64,000 nt of DNA, taken from NCBI GenBank assembly GCA_963969395.1, contig OZ017796.1, positions 42,894,243 to 42,958,242 on the forward strand, given 5' to 3'. This stretch comes from Pseudoscleropodium purum. Taxonomy: Eukaryota; Streptophyta; Bryopsida; Hypnales; Brachytheciaceae. This document shows positions 1-13,300 of this stretch, piece by piece. The translations under genes and the position numbers were made by a program. The notes below the pieces were generated by a model, which was given only the letters and a program-made list of their open reading frames with translations, did not search any database and was not told the DNA's origin. How positions within the stretch are numbered: the stretch's first letter is position 1; each line of letters begins with the position of its first letter.

Positions 1-1194
1 AAGGAGACTTTTGACATCTCCAAGTTGACATGTGGGTGACAAAATTCTTGAAACAGAAAGGTAGAAGGGAACACATGAATCTAGGAATGAAAGAGAAGGT
101 ATGTTTTATTAATTATCGCACCATATAAAAAAGTAGGAGTCATGAAGACTTAGGAAGAATGCATATAACTAAATAACTACTTGTCTACAACTTTTCAAGA
201 TTATTTCCTTCCTAAAATATAGAGTGAATTGATCAAGGACTCCATTACTATGGAATAACTTCAGTGCATATTTTATGATTTTTTACAATCAATTGATGTG
301 TGTAGAAGAGGGAACTGTCAATGACGTCTGAAATGGAAGTGAGAGCGTTGATTAGGTATTTGTGCAATGTCCTAGAAAAGAGAAAGTACAAACACCGCTA
401 AGCCCAGAAAGGCAATTCCGTTTACCTTCCAAGTTAGAACGTTCAGGTCGACATAGGCAAGGTAGAAGCATGAGGGGAAAATATGAGTCTTTAGACTTGG
501 AACCCTCTAAAGATGATAGGTGTGGTGGACGGAGAGATTCACCAAGAAAGCCCAAACGTGGGTAGAGTGCAAAGTCCTACAATAGTGTGGAATCCAAGTC
601 TTCACTGATAAATCCCATTCATGGTCAATGTTGGTTGATTCTTTTTTTCTTGTATATTCATCTTCATAGAAATTCTGTAAGATAAATGACTATTTCTTTT
701 TTAAGCACATGTGAATTGATTTCAGCATGTAATTTTGCTACATCCCATGGTAGTTTTGCTTGCTCAAACCATTGGAAGACAAAAAACATATAGTTGGAAA
801 TCAAGAGGATGATTGTGAAGAAGTGAGAAATTGGTTGAAGGTCGTGGTTACTAGAGTAGACATTACTCCAAGGTGGAGGACTTGATTTCAACTAAGTACA
901 ACTTAAGCGACAATGGTGGAGACCGTCGGCAGCAGCAAAGGAAGATAGGTCACCATGTTTTACGAGACATGACATGATTGGAGCGAAAGAAGTACAAATA
1001 CGGTGACAATGGTGAATCTTCAAGAAACAGTGTAGGTGAAGCACGATACAAATGCCTCAGTGCAGAAGTGAAATCAGAGAAGACAAAAATGGATTCACCT
1101 AGAAGTGAGTCCAGGAAGAGGTAAGAGAGATACAATTGGCAAGGAGAAAAGGAAACTAAGAGACAAACTCGAGAAAGGCAAGGTCTGAAGGGCC

Positions 1195-2040
1195 ATTACA
1201 TTACAGTGAATGGAGTTGGGGTGCCATATGGTTTTGGAGTTGGAGCTTGGAGCTTGGAAGGCTGAGCTAAATAAGCTTTGCTCTGCATTGGATCCTTCTA
1301 TAACAAATATCCAGTACCAACCGAAAGAAGACATGGCAATGGTCAGGCGACGTTTAAAGGATAATTTTGAATATAGTGCACTAGTTGATCATTCTCACAT
1401 CTAGAAGCTAGCAGGGAAGTATGTGACACAACAATAGTCACGTATACTTAATGCAATGAAAGAAGGAGACAAATGCCCCAATGGCATGGACAAAGAAGTT
1501 TGGTGCCGCTAAGACTGCATTCGTTAGGATCCACATCCAGAAGAATTGTCATAGAGGATGAAATATGCAAATGTTGTGAGGGTAAACAAAGGAAGAACCG
1601 GTCCAAAAAGCAAAGATGGCATTCAGGAGGACCTTGAGAGGCAGCTTGGGAGGGAACCAGATCCAGAGGAAGTGGAATTTGAACTATGATGCAAAAAGGG
1701 CTACGGAGGAGTATCTAGAAAGAGTCAAGAGACTCAGCGAAGGCAATGCAGTCCTTCCATTGATTTGGATGACAATGAACCGACAAGAGAAGGGAGGAAT
1801 GCAAATGACTCACTAACCTTGGTGTGGTCAATAGTGGATATTGAAGATCAATTCGTGGACAGGAACTTAAGTCTTATTTGAAGGATGGAGAAAAAAATCC
1901 AATAGTTGCATGATGAAGTGAGTGTTGCTAGAAAACTATCAGTGTGCCAAGCAATGGAGGATTGCGGTCCATCTACATCGATGCATGTAGGTGGCCTTGA
2001 AAGCAACACCACATCACCGCCTAGGAATGAGAAGACAGTG
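1195..2040 (+). pseudogene. Decayed plant transposase-like coding sequence (Transposase_24-like)
   Basis: Plus-strand reading shows protein-like stretches broken by many stops. One around 1195-1400 contains GVPYGFGVGAW in a neighbouring frame and then ELNKLCSALDPSI. A second, at 1560-1690, contains RVNKGRTGPKSKDGIQEDL followed by LGREPDPEEVEFE. The second resembles the conserved C-terminal part of plant proteins annotated as Transposase_24 or Ptta/En/Spm-like; that match is from memory. Several stops sit where TGA or TAG could have come from CGA or CAG. Similar weak coding-like sequence continues to about 3.4 kb. No terminal repeats were found. I am fairly confident it is a dead mobile-element gene and unsure of the family. 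Confidence 0.4.
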
Positions 2041-2399
2041 AGTGTAATTGTTATTTTGGGTTTTTAATTTGTAATGATAGTGATGTAGTAGTATATTGGT
2101 AAATTTATTCTATTCATTTGTGTGAAAGAACGTGAATGGGGCTCAAAAAGGTTTGCCTAAACCTTTTTTTTTCCTAGTATGGGTTGTGGCGTTTTGTTCA
2201 TTGTTGGTTGCATAAAGTGGAATGGATACTCTTCCATGTCCGTGAGGAAGGATTGTCTAGCTTATAGGTCCATAGAATTTTGAAGGGCATTGAGTCAAAA
2301 AATAAGGTGTAATGGAGGTGGTCCTTTTTTGAAATGTGTATGAGATGTAGGCTAGCTACCTTTAGGAATGTTTATCATTCACATGATGTATTTAGATTT

Positions 2400-3700
2400 T
2401 GAACTGCAGGCGACTTCAACAAACTAGTCCGTTGAGGCAAGAAGGGAGAAAGCTAGTCATAACACATTGTCGCCACAAAGAAAGAAATTGAGGGGAAGCC
2501 GAAAACCTTAGTCACTTGAAGGTGAGTTCAGCATCACATGTTGCTTGAGATTGTTAGGCATCTTGTTTAGAATAATTGTGCACTTAATTTTTTTTGGAAA
2601 GTCTTGGAATGTCTGTAGCAATCTGTTTGGCAAAAAGTGATGAGGAGTTTAGATGATGGAAGTGCTGTAATACCAATGAAGGAAGCCAAGTCTTAAATGG
2701 AATGAATTTTGGAAGGGGGCTGAGGTCTTTTATGATTTGTGTCTAAAATTATCTAGAGGATATGTCGAAAGGGTTGTGAAACATTTAACGCAAGCACTAT
2801 ATAGGGAGAATTGTACCTCACATGGATTAGAATTCAATTAAAAAGAGTTGGGCAAATGCTATAACCGAGGGGCAATGTCACATAGGTTCAAATATAAATG
2901 TGTGAGTATGGATAGGCTTACTTTTAATTATGTTTGAATGTATTGCTCCTTTGTTTGCAATTGCTTTATCACATGAAGTAGAAGCGAGGAGTATGCGGTG
3001 GTCTATGGAAATGTTGAATTGACGTTTCTATGGAAATTGAAGAGTATGATGAGACGAAACGAGTATGCTAAAGTAAGTGTTGGCGTTGCCATTATGTACA
3101 TAGCTTAATGCGTTAATTATGCCTTGGTAGCAGCAAGAAGGTAGAATACAATTTGAGAAGTTTGAAGAGTATGAGTAGGGCAGATGTAGTTTTTACTTTT
3201 GATTATCAGATTGTATTCAAATTTCTTGTGGTCGACCTAGTGGAGCACCATAAAAGGAATATCTATAGAAGTAGAAGTGAACATTCGAACAAACAACAGG
3301 CAACACTAGTCAACAAACTATGGTTTTCAATAGATCCTTTCAAGTGTGGTTATTGAGAGGAATAAATTAGGAAGGATGTTGTTGTAGATGAATGAGTGGA
3401 CGGTGTGCTGCATTTTGACTGTGAATATGGACATTCCATTTTGACAAATGGGTATTTGCATGACATGTATGTGAGATATAGTGGAATGTGCATTACAAAA
3501 GTTAATATGTAGTGAAATGCATGATGTTGAAGAGTAGGAAGTCGTCATGTGTAGAAGAAGTTGTAATTAAAATGCTAACAAGGAGGGAAACGTACAGAGG
3601 AATGTACAAATGAATAGGTTGAATTTGTAGAGTTCTAAGATGAGAAAGGGAAAGGGGGAATGTGGAGAGTCATTAACAACAAAACCAGAATTTTATTTCA
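2400..3700 (+). pseudogene. Decayed coding-like sequence, probably same dead element
   Basis: Plus-strand frames contain protein-like pieces separated by stops, for example LTFNYV near 2.9 kb and FLWKLKSMMRRNEYAK near 3.03 kb. A 67-codon open stretch lies at 3153-3356. A possible splice acceptor (gaactgcag) occurs at about 2.4 kb. The family was not recognised. The same strand, adjacency to the transposase-like remains at 1.2-2.0 kb and similar decay suggest one degraded element. Confidence 0.25.
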
Positions 3701-6700
3701 AATTTATAGGCATTGAATATAATTGTAATAAAATGGGAGGCTAGGTAATCAATGTTGCAGCGACGTGAACACTATTAACAAATGTGGGACAATGACACTA
3801 AACTTAACCTTTGGCATTTGATCCATACTAAGAGTAGTGGACTAATTTGGAAATCCAGAACCGCCTTTGCAACATTTGAAAGGCGAGTCCAATACCATTC
3901 AGTGACTATTTACTATCTATAGAAGATTTTAATCAACTTACGGACTTTGGTGTGGCATAGGATAATTTAAGGAAATGAAGGATCCAATGAAAGCAATCCA
4001 CATGTACCGTAGTTATTCATAGAAATTCTTACATAGAATTCATCATAATTAGGAAGTCTTTTTATATAGCAGCTACAACTTGCACAAAGTGAAATCAATC
4101 AATTTTAAATGAGGCCATGAATAGCAGACACAACTGTCGATAATGTACCACAAAAATTAGGATACTAGATTTTCTTTAGCAAGTTGATTTTCAAACCAGT
4201 CATTTAGTTACCATGAAACGATTTTTCCAATTGTACTACCAACAAGGCAAGCTCCTTTGTTCAGAAATCCGACGTAGTAGTAATCAACATAGTTGTACTG
4301 AAAATTGTCCCAATTAAGTCGTCCTAATCAACTCTACAAAACAACAGAGATATGTGATTTCTTTATTATTGCGGACATGAAATTTTCTAATAGTGCACTA
4401 ACCCTCCCCAAACCCTACTAGACATCCTCCCCACCTTTTCCTTGCATCATGTAACTATAAGTTTACCAAAAAGTAATAGCTAGAATCTCAAATTCTCAGA
4501 CTCCAACACTCAATGCTCACACCTCTAATGTCGACGTTCCAAGTCTTCAGAATCATTGAGGTATATGCTAACCAAACTCTAGAATCCTATGGAATCGTAG
4601 AGATAGCAACGAAGCAAACCTAGAAAGCACCAAACCTTATTGTCCAATAGCAAATGATCAATGGTCCATTTTTTTTTTCCAATAGTGCTCTATCAGTGGC
4701 TATTTCCAACATGATACATTTTCTTAGCAGGATTGACGGACCACATTCACCACCATTTTTAGCATATGTGTAAAATCAAATCTACAACTGCTAAGGGGGG
4801 ATAACTTTTTCTTAAGAAAGTTTAGGGTTTTTTTTTGGGTAGTAGGGAGTGGCGAGTATAAGGCTACCTGCGACTTTTGGGCTCATTGTAATCTTCATAT
4901 ATGATAATATCAAAATACAAAATACAAATATACAATCAAAATTACTTGTCCTAAAAAAGGTCTTTAAAAATTTTAAGGGTTAAGATATGAGACTATATAT
5001 TATGATTTAAGACCTACATATAGATACCCATTTAGGATCTCATATAATAAAAACTTGAGACATTCTTTCCATTCACAAGACAAGGAGTTGACTTGAGCTA
5101 CTTTTGCAGTTGGTCAATTAAGTCAAAAAAATGAGTTGCTCTATTGTTGGTCAATTGCTAGCAACTCATACCCTCACAATTAGAATTAATTTCTAGAAAT
5201 TATTTAAATATTCTAACTTTGACAAATGGAATTGCAAACCTCAAATGTTTCTTTGTTCTATCCAATTGACGGATCTTTAAATTATTTACAAAATAAAATC
5301 AAGCAATGAGGGAAAAAAACTTATTATAATTTGAGCGCTATTAGAACCCATGTCCACCCAACTTGTTTGCACTTAACTAAGTTATGAATGACCAAATAGT
5401 TCAAACTACCTTAATTAGGTGGTAGTTGCTATAATATTATTCAACATGACTAAATGTTTTTTACATAAGAATCTAAGAAGAAAAATATTTAAAGACAAGT
5501 TGAATGTTGAAAGTTCAACATCTCATTCCAAAATGACAAAGAAATTGAAAGGTGTACATTGAAAGGTATTGACTACTAAGAAGAATTAAAAGAGATGAAT
5601 GAGAATGAATGGACCACATTTTAATTTTTTTCAAATGTAAGCCAATTCAAAGCATCATATATTAAATGGACTCAAGTGACATCACAACTCAAAGTTGTTG
5701 CTTGTGGAAACTCATGCAATTGTGATTTGTTTACAAAATTGACTAAGGGAGATCCTTATCGAAAATGTATAGCTTTTACTCAAAAGAATTTATGGATCAA
5801 TTTTGAATCCATAATTTCATGTATGCTAAGAGAATCTTGAAACCCCTTCCATCTTCAAGCTAATACTTTAACCACTTAATAGTAAGAAACCATAGTTACA
5901 TGTGTATTTATAAGATCTTAGATATAATTATTTTAAAGCTAGAATAAGATTTGATGTCTTCAAAAACTAGGATTGTCTTCCCAAACATTGCAACGGCAAT
6001 GTTAGATAGACACCACGCAACTTCTTTGCAATGTTTAATAGAATAAATTTTAATTTTACAAAAATTGAAATTATCCTTTGCTTACAATTTTGATATATTA
6101 AAGTTCCACTTTAATGAAGTGACTTAAATTCATGAACACATATTACATTCTAAACTTAAATTCATAATTATAGTAGAATTTCACATTGTTTCAGCTACTA
6201 AAAATGGCCTTATTGGACTAGGTTGTTCTTCATATTCAACATTTGGCTAGTATGACATGCAACGTTAGACGTCCAATATGTCACTAAAACCTGGAAATAT
6301 GTCCAACAAGACAACCTTGTCAAAAACTAACATAAGAATCTTCAAAAATATCAATGGATGAAAAACACATTTTTTTAATATTTGGGATGTATTTGTATTC
6401 ATCCATTGTTTAAAATTTTAACATTTGGTCCTTAATAGGTTAAGATTATAAGTTCTTGAATTGGAAGTTGAATTACAAATTTTTATTAGAAATAGAATTT
6501 AAATAATTTCAACAAAATTAATAACTATATTTTTAAAATGACATTATCCTAAATAAATTTGTTTATATTTGATTTCAAATAGTAGGTGCAAGAATAATGA
6601 TTAGCCAAAATTAGGCATTTTATTATCAATATCAATGTAGGTGGAACAATAACTCACAAGTGCCTTGACATTATTTAGTAGCTTAAATTTGAAAGGAGCT

Positions 6701-7496
6701 TGCTAGATTGCTCTAAACCTATGAGACCAAGCAATAAATCACTCTAAAAAATCATACTAATTAATACTATGATATATATGTGATTTGAGTCTAGATTAAA
6801 GTTTTCAAAAGAATTCATAGACATACAATGTCATCAACAAGCATTGATATAATACTACTTTTGTAGAAATGCCATTTCCCTATGAGAACGATACATGTGA
6901 TTTTTTAAAATATGTTTCTAAAAGATCAAATTTGATGAATCTTAAATGAATAAATGTGTATAATTACTTTATTATTTTTCAAATAATGAGCAATTACATG
7001 TAATCAAATCAAGTAAAGAGTATAATTTTGTATAAAATATAAAAGCATAACATTAAGATTGATCACTCTTGAAGTTAAATTGACAATATAAACTAGAATA
7101 ATCCAAAAACAAACTTTCAAAACCATCCAATTTTATGCAAGAATTCAATGTAGTGGCATTTGAATTAGGATTTTTTCCTTAAACAATATAGTCTAGTTTT
7201 TCATAGTAATTTTCTTGGTAGAGTGAATACTCAATTTCCTAATTTTAAAGAAATTGACTCCTAAAAGCATGAAATTTTAGTAATCCTTCCACTAGATGTA
7301 ATGTTTAAAAAATAAAGACTCATTTGAATCCAAGATTCTTTGGCCATGAAGTGTGTACCCCAAATAAATGATTGAATAAAAATCAAATATTCTAACTGGC
7401 TCTTTCTACTTATTATTTTTTAGATTCTATATCCCATCATTGACTTGACATCATACATTGTTGATTTCCATCAATAATGATGGGAGATAGAGATTG

Positions 7497-7538
<42 letters not shown>

Positions 7539-8560
7539 TCTTTATATCCAACATATTTTAATTGTAAGTACAAATACAAATGCATCTTCACAATACTCAA
7601 GTTTGAAGGTGATGTAGCTACTTTCTAAAGGTGAAGGTCAATCTAAGTGTTGATTTTGATTTAAAAAGGTTGTGTATCTCAAAATAATTTTTAGTCAGTT
7701 TTCCTTACAAGATAATTAAAAATTGTATCTAATCTACTTTGATTCATAATCTTTTTATACTAGTTATAATAGTCATTGATTTTTGAAGTTAGAATATAAA
7801 GTGCTCTAAAAGTGAACTCACTTTAAAATGGTCATTGGATGTTTGGATGTTATGATACAAAAGCTTTTCTATTACAATACAATAGTTGGTAGTACTTTTA
7901 TAAACTTGAAAAATGTTCATAGTAAATGTCTATTGAATTTGAAGTGGAGGACAATTTTTGAGAGAGAAGAACTTTCTAGAGACTAGATGATTATTACTTG
8001 TAAAGAATTAAAAATTTCCAAATGTTATTTCATTGAAAGCTTTTAAGATAATTTTCAATTCATTTAATATAGGTATTCTTAGTTGCAAGGACTGAATTTT
8101 TTGTTTTTATAATATTTTATTATTTTTTGGATTTTATATTTGACTTTGAAGTTCTAAACCACATGTTGGTTTTGAAAAGCTCAAAGAAGCATATTTTTAC
8201 TTTTTGAAATGTGCATTTTATAGAAATTATGAGGACAAATTTGTTTGGAATTTGTTGTTGAAGGTTGTGAATTATTTATAGGAGAAAGGGTGGTTTCTTG
8301 TGCAAATCAAGCATTTCTATGCACCTAGAGTGCATAATGGGACTTTGTATACTATATTGTAGTGTCCAATTATCCCACTCTTGGTAAATTTGAAATTGTA
8401 TTATATACCCCATTTCAAGAAAAGTTTTCATAGTAGAAATGGTCTTAGCTCACCACACCTTGGTATTCCATTAATAGCAAGGACAATTTGACCATATTTT
8501 TTTCCTTAGTGATTGTAGTACTCAGTCAAATGTAATACAAAAATGTGAAAAAAAATTGAG
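3700..8560. other. AT-rich intergenic spacer
   Basis: No open frame, RNA gene or recognisable element was seen in this AT-rich stretch. The only clear feature is a simple TA repeat at 7500-7535. The region ends at the first of two short direct repeats that flank the MYB gene. Confidence 0.6.
7500..7535. repeat. (TA)n microsatellite
   Basis: Eighteen uninterrupted TA dinucleotides in AT-rich spacer DNA. Confidence 0.95.
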
Positions 8561-8570
8561 TGGAAAAAAA

Positions 8571-8676
8571 ATTGTTGAATTGCTACAAAATTGGAATGGT
8601 ATTGTTCTTTTTCAATGAATGTATGAAGATTCGTTTATTTTAGGATGAATAATTAGTTTTCATCCATTTTTACATG
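8571..8676 (+). repeat. Direct repeat copy A flanking the MYB gene
   Basis: About 105 bp resembling 11863-11975 in the same orientation. Shared landmarks in order are a ctacaaaat block, a tattg block, a short TTAGG/TAGGTGAAT-like block and gttt(t)catccat. The copies are diverged and gapped. They lie on either side of the MYB gene. Confidence 0.45.
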
Positions 8677-9138
8677 TTTCATTCGCAGCCATGCAAGGAA
8701 ATAGCTTCATCCGCTCCTGCACAAAATCAAAGAAATCATAAATAAAAATCTCTGGATCAGGCATCAAAGGAATCTTGTAACAACTGCAACAAGATTCAAA
8801 CCAATCGACCGGGTATCTATAGATACCCGGATGATCCCGAACATCAATAGACAGTCCGTCTTTTTGTCTTCTTCTGTCGTTGGGGGGATAGTCCGGAGAG
8901 ACCGACCGACCAACCGACCGACGGACTGAAGAGCTGATTTCGTGTCTTCGTTCTCCTGGGAAGTACCGAAGTTTGATCTTTGCTGAAGATTCTTAGGGTT
9001 CGAAGAAGCGCTCCGTGTCGTTGCTGCTTCCGCATAAAATGAAGTTTCCGGTGATTTAGTTCGCTTCCATTTCTTCCGGAAGCTTTCCAGTGTCTCCGCA
9101 TTTTTTGTTTTGAGGAAGCAAGGAGTTTCTGTTTGGCC

Positions 9139-9558
9139 ATGTCTCTTGCGAACCTAGAACTCTGCTCCGCCGAGAGGAGGGAGCTTGAAGACGACGGAAG
9201 GGTGAGCAGGTTCGTTATCTCCCGATTGCGCATGCTTAATTTTAATTTACTTTAGAGTTTTGGACTTGCATGTTCAGGGGTTTTGCTGGTTTTTTGTTTT
9301 TTGACTCGGACTGGATTCTAATTCCGGTACGGAGAACTGAAATTGAAAATGGAAGGGTTTGGTTGAGATCTGTGCTCTTCTTCGGTAACGACGGCAGTCG
9401 ACCTGAGCGAAAATGCTCTCGGCAATGACTTTTTCGTTTATTCTGCGATTTTTTTCGATTATTTTGAGTTTGTTCGTTGCTTAATTAAGCTTTCTCGATT
9501 TCGTGTTCAGGACCTGACGTGCGCAGAATTTGGGCGAGGGTGTGGTTGCAGGTTGTAG
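9139..9558 (+). promoter_or_regulatory. Spliced upstream ORF in the 5' leader of the MYB gene
   Basis: An ATG at 9139 opens 21 codons to 9201, where GGTGAGC gives a good splice donor. A pyrimidine-rich acceptor (tcgtgttcag) ends at 9510. Splicing keeps the frame for 15 more codons to a TAG at 9556-9558, before the MYB start at 9715. This is either a 36-codon upstream ORF that would dampen MYB translation or an ordinary leader with a chance ATG. The leader is clearly more GC-rich than the spacer, which supports transcription. Exon borders are inferred. Confidence 0.4.
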
Positions 9559-9714
9559 GTCGTGTGGCGAAGTGTAAGAGATTTTGGTAGGAAGCACAAC
9601 AGTTAATTACGGATACTCTTCTTTTGGCTGCCACTCTCTTTCGTTGCTAAAGTATTTGAGGCTTAAGTAGTGAAATATTTATATCGAAGGTTTTTGAGAA
9701 TCAAAACAATTTCT

Positions 9715-11154
9715 ATGGCGGAGTCGCAGTCGTCTCTCACGACAGTGAATGGTTCGCTTTGGACTCGCGAACAAGACAAAGAGTTTGAGAATGCGCTTAA
9801 TATTTATGAGCAAGATAGTCCTACTCGATGGGATCAGATTGCAGCAGTGGTTTCTGGGAAGGATGCAGTGGAGGTGAAGCGGCACTTTGAAATATTACAG
9901 GAAGATATTAATTTGATAGACTCTGGACGAGTTGCACTCCCTAATTACAGTTTATCGTCGCTTTCATTATCTGAAGACGGTGCAGCATCCGACAGTCCGG
10001 GTGTGAAGAAAGGGACAGGGTTTTCAGGTCAAGCCGCAGGGCCTGGCGCTAATGCAAATGGCAATGGAAATTCTACGTTGGGAGGAAAGGGCGTGTCATC
10101 TAAGCCCGCTGACCAGGAGCGAAGAAAGGGCATTCCTTGGTCAGAGGAGGAACACAGGTGGGAATTGCTTACCTTTCAGCCTGTGAATTTGTTGTGCATC
10201 CTTTGCAATTATAAACCAGGAGCTTATTTTTTTTCTGGAGTTTACTTTGTCCACAGCAATTGAAAATATGCATTGTGCATAACCTTTTCCTGTTATTTTA
10301 CCTCATTTTTGCATACTTTCTAGATAGTCCAATCTTGGCACATTTTCGTAGTGTGGTCACTACATATGTTTTAGGAGGTTTGCGACTAGGTCCTCCGTCC
10401 ACCTGACGACATGCTTAACCTCCCAAGTGCTCACATGAAGGGACTACACCGTTGCCGTACGATAATTTACCATTTTACGAACCTTAAATCATGGCATAGG
10501 TCACGATGTAATTCGATAAATTCATGTATTCTATCCAATATATTTTCAGAAGTAATCGATACACTCTCGGGTTTCTTGAATATAGCCTTCCCTTTTTAAT
10601 CCAGTTTCTTCCTGCTGTCTTCGTTATTGTTTCAAGTTTTCTGTGTGATCCTTGAACTGTGTATCTAATCAAAAGAAACGTGACCAACTTGTCTTTGCAG
10701 GCTCTTTCTGTTAGGGCTGGCCAAATTTGGGAAGGGGGACTGGCGGAGTATATCTCGAAACTTTGTCATTTCAAGGACCCCTACACAGGTAGCAAGTCAC
10801 GCTCAAAAATACTTCATAAGGTTGAACTCGATCAACAAGGACAAGCGAAGATCCAGTATCCACGACATTACGAGTGTGAATAACGGAGATGCTGCCCAAC
10901 AAGGGCAAGGCCCTATCACAGGTCAACCTGGACCCGGCTCTGCCACAGGCCAGCCAATGCAACCCGGAATGTACCCTGGTCAGCAAATGATGGGCCAACA
11001 AACGGCTGTTGGAGCTCCTGTAATGCTGCCACCTCCAGGGCATGTCCCGTTTGGCCCCAGGGGCCATCTCCCGAGGCCTGTTATGCCTGGGCAGCAGATG
11101 GGTATGGCACCCCACATTGCTTACCCCATGCAACAGCCAGGTATGCATCATTGA
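9715..11154 (+). CDS. DIVARICATA-like MYB transcription factor (two SANT/MYB repeats, SHAQKYF type)
   Basis: Two coding exons, 9715-10157 and 10701-11154. The donor is AACACAG|GTGGG and the acceptor TTTGCAG|G; an AG|G arginine codon is split, giving 298 residues. Repeat one (about residues 10-65) has tryptophans in [15 protein letters not shown] and RWDQIAAVV. Repeat two starts at GIPWSEEEH and continues over the junction through [13 protein letters not shown] to the family signature SHAQKYF, then [12 protein letters not shown]. The C-terminus is rich in Gly, Pro, Gln and Met, with a [12 protein letters not shown] stretch typical of the group. DIVARICATA/DIV-like proteins are nuclear DNA-binding regulators that recognise I-box-like (GATAAG) sites. 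The ATG at 9715 is chosen because it directly precedes the MAESQ start; the frame upstream has no ATG. A polyadenylation-like AATAAA lies at 11330. It looks complete. Confidence 0.93.
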
Positions 11155-11339
11155 TGAAGGGGGTGGGGTCAGTGTTCCCCGAGGGTAAATTACACATAGT
11201 GTGCCCATGTTTCTATTTGTACATCGGTTTGTGGCCCATGAATTAGCAGAGCAACGGAAAAGTTGCGGGTTGGTTTGCTATGGTTGTCCAAGAATAGCTG
11301 CCTCCTTGTAATATAGTTTCTTCACTTGCAATAAATTAT

Positions 11340-13300
11340 AGCCTGCAGCACTGGCAATTATGGTAGTTCTCTTTGGGAGCACAGCTTTTTGGAGTTTGGT
11401 CCATTTCCATGAGTTGATGTTGACAACAGTCTCTTAAACCAGACGTAAGCTTACATCCTTTTCCTGCTTTGGTGTTTGCTGTTGCATTCATACTAACATC
11501 CATTGTAGCCTGTACTATATAACACCTGTAGCTTACTGAAGAACTACATTTGTAGCACTGTTTGGAGATGTGCATTGAATGCGAACATGTTCTGGTACCT
11601 TTGTGACTGTGATAGTGATGGCCGAAACTTCAAATCCGGGATTCGAATCTGATTTATTTAGTACTGGTTGCGATAAGAATTTACACCAAGCTACAGGAGA
11701 TACTGAGTGTCCGACATCTAGTTTCGTGCTCATGATATAATCTCAAGAAATTGCTGCAGTAGTATCTGGTCTAGTGTTTTTATTTTGGGCGATTTATCAC
11801 TCAAAACCTATGCAGTTTTTCTAGGGCTCAAAAATAGATTCCCCTATTTTTGATGGATGAAATCTCTCAATTACTACAAAATCTAGAGTAGGGACAATAT
11901 TGCTCTATTGTGGATGAATTTATATACTTCTAGGTGAATATGTTTGGTTTCATCCATATCAATGGATGTATATAGCTTCACTATTCTACTATAGATCATT
12001 TTGTGCATTATCCAAAAATAATGAAAAAAACCCTATTGATTTGATTGTTGAACATGCATAGGTAGACTCCTTTTATAATATCTCATACAAATGAAACATG
12101 TTTGCAAAGACTTTTGAAGGCTTTTTGAACTTCACTTTGATAGTAGTCCTATTCTTGGAATCTATCAAGAATAGTAAGGTAGAAGGTCCACAAAGTGTTT
12201 GGGCTCTAAAAGTGTCTTTTAAAGTAGAGATACATTGTGCTTTCTCATAGCACTAGCAATATACAATTTGTGTACATTTTAGAAAGTAGATGCTTTTAGA
12301 GAATATTGTATTTCAATTTCAAAATTTATAATTAAATTCTAAAAAGCCCCTCCAAAATATGAAACAATTTAGGTTAGATGGTGATTCCATATGTCTTTCA
12401 AGAAAAATTTATTGAAAAATGTTTCAAGAGGTCTAAACTCCCAAAATTAATTATCATCTTCATAAACCTCCTCTATTGAACTATTCAAAGTATGTGATAT
12501 GCAAGGGTTTGATTGAATCTAAGTTCAATCTTTTAGTGTCCAAATCTTTTTTTGAATTTTTGCAAATTTTTGCTTATATCTTTATATATTTATACGATTT
12601 ATCTTAATTTCATCAAATTTGACACATAGATTGCAGTACAAAGTCAAACATTGGTTTGGATAAATGAGAAGTTTTGAGGTCAAAAAAATCCCTATAACCT
12701 CCATTTATTCATCTTCCAAATTGCTAAGGGGTTAAGTATCTACAACTAAAAATATTTGAATATGCATTAGGGTATAATTGAATATAAAGAAAAAGTCAAC
12801 AAGATGTCCTTGTGTAAATGGCCCTTATACAATGAGCATCTATCTATTGTCTAAATTCATTTAGGACATGCTCTTGTCAAAAGCATTAAGTTATTGCAAT
12901 GGAATGAGTTAGTGAGCACAATATGGAACTACTAAGAATATAACCATTGTGAAGGTGTCCATTTTAGGATTGAACAATAAGGTAGAGGGACCCATAATTG
13001 ACCACTTAAGCAATTCTAGACATAATCTTAGAGTACTATTAAGGCAAAGCAAATATTTTCCTATGTGCAAAGATAGAAATGATGGGCATTGCAAAAAATT
13101 TGATAATTTTATTGCTTGAACTAAAATTGCTATGAATTTGAAAGCCAAAAGTTGGTCTAGACCTATGTCCAATATTTGAACTATTCCAAAACTGCTCATT
13201 TAAGAGATTACTTCTTGTTCTCTTTGGCACTCCAAACCAAGGACATGTGTCTTGACAAAAATGCATACCTCACGTGTACCATTTCTGGAATATTCCTTTG
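11340..13300. other. AT-rich intergenic spacer
   Basis: After the MYB 3'UTR (AATAAA at 11330) the sequence turns AT-rich. Apart from the direct-repeat copy at 11863-11975, I saw no gene, RNA or recognisable element. Short open stretches on the minus strand around 12.9-13.3 kb have no protein-like features. Confidence 0.5.
11863..11975 (+). repeat. Direct repeat copy B flanking the MYB gene
   Basis: Diverged same-orientation copy of 8571-8676, about 700 bp beyond the MYB stop codon. It may be a dispersed repeat that happens to occur on both sides. No terminal structure was recognised. Confidence 0.45.

Noticed and set aside
8844..9233. 129-codon open frame on the minus strand
   Set aside because: It is antisense to the G+C-rich leader of the MYB gene and has a low-complexity Ser/Arg/Lys composition.
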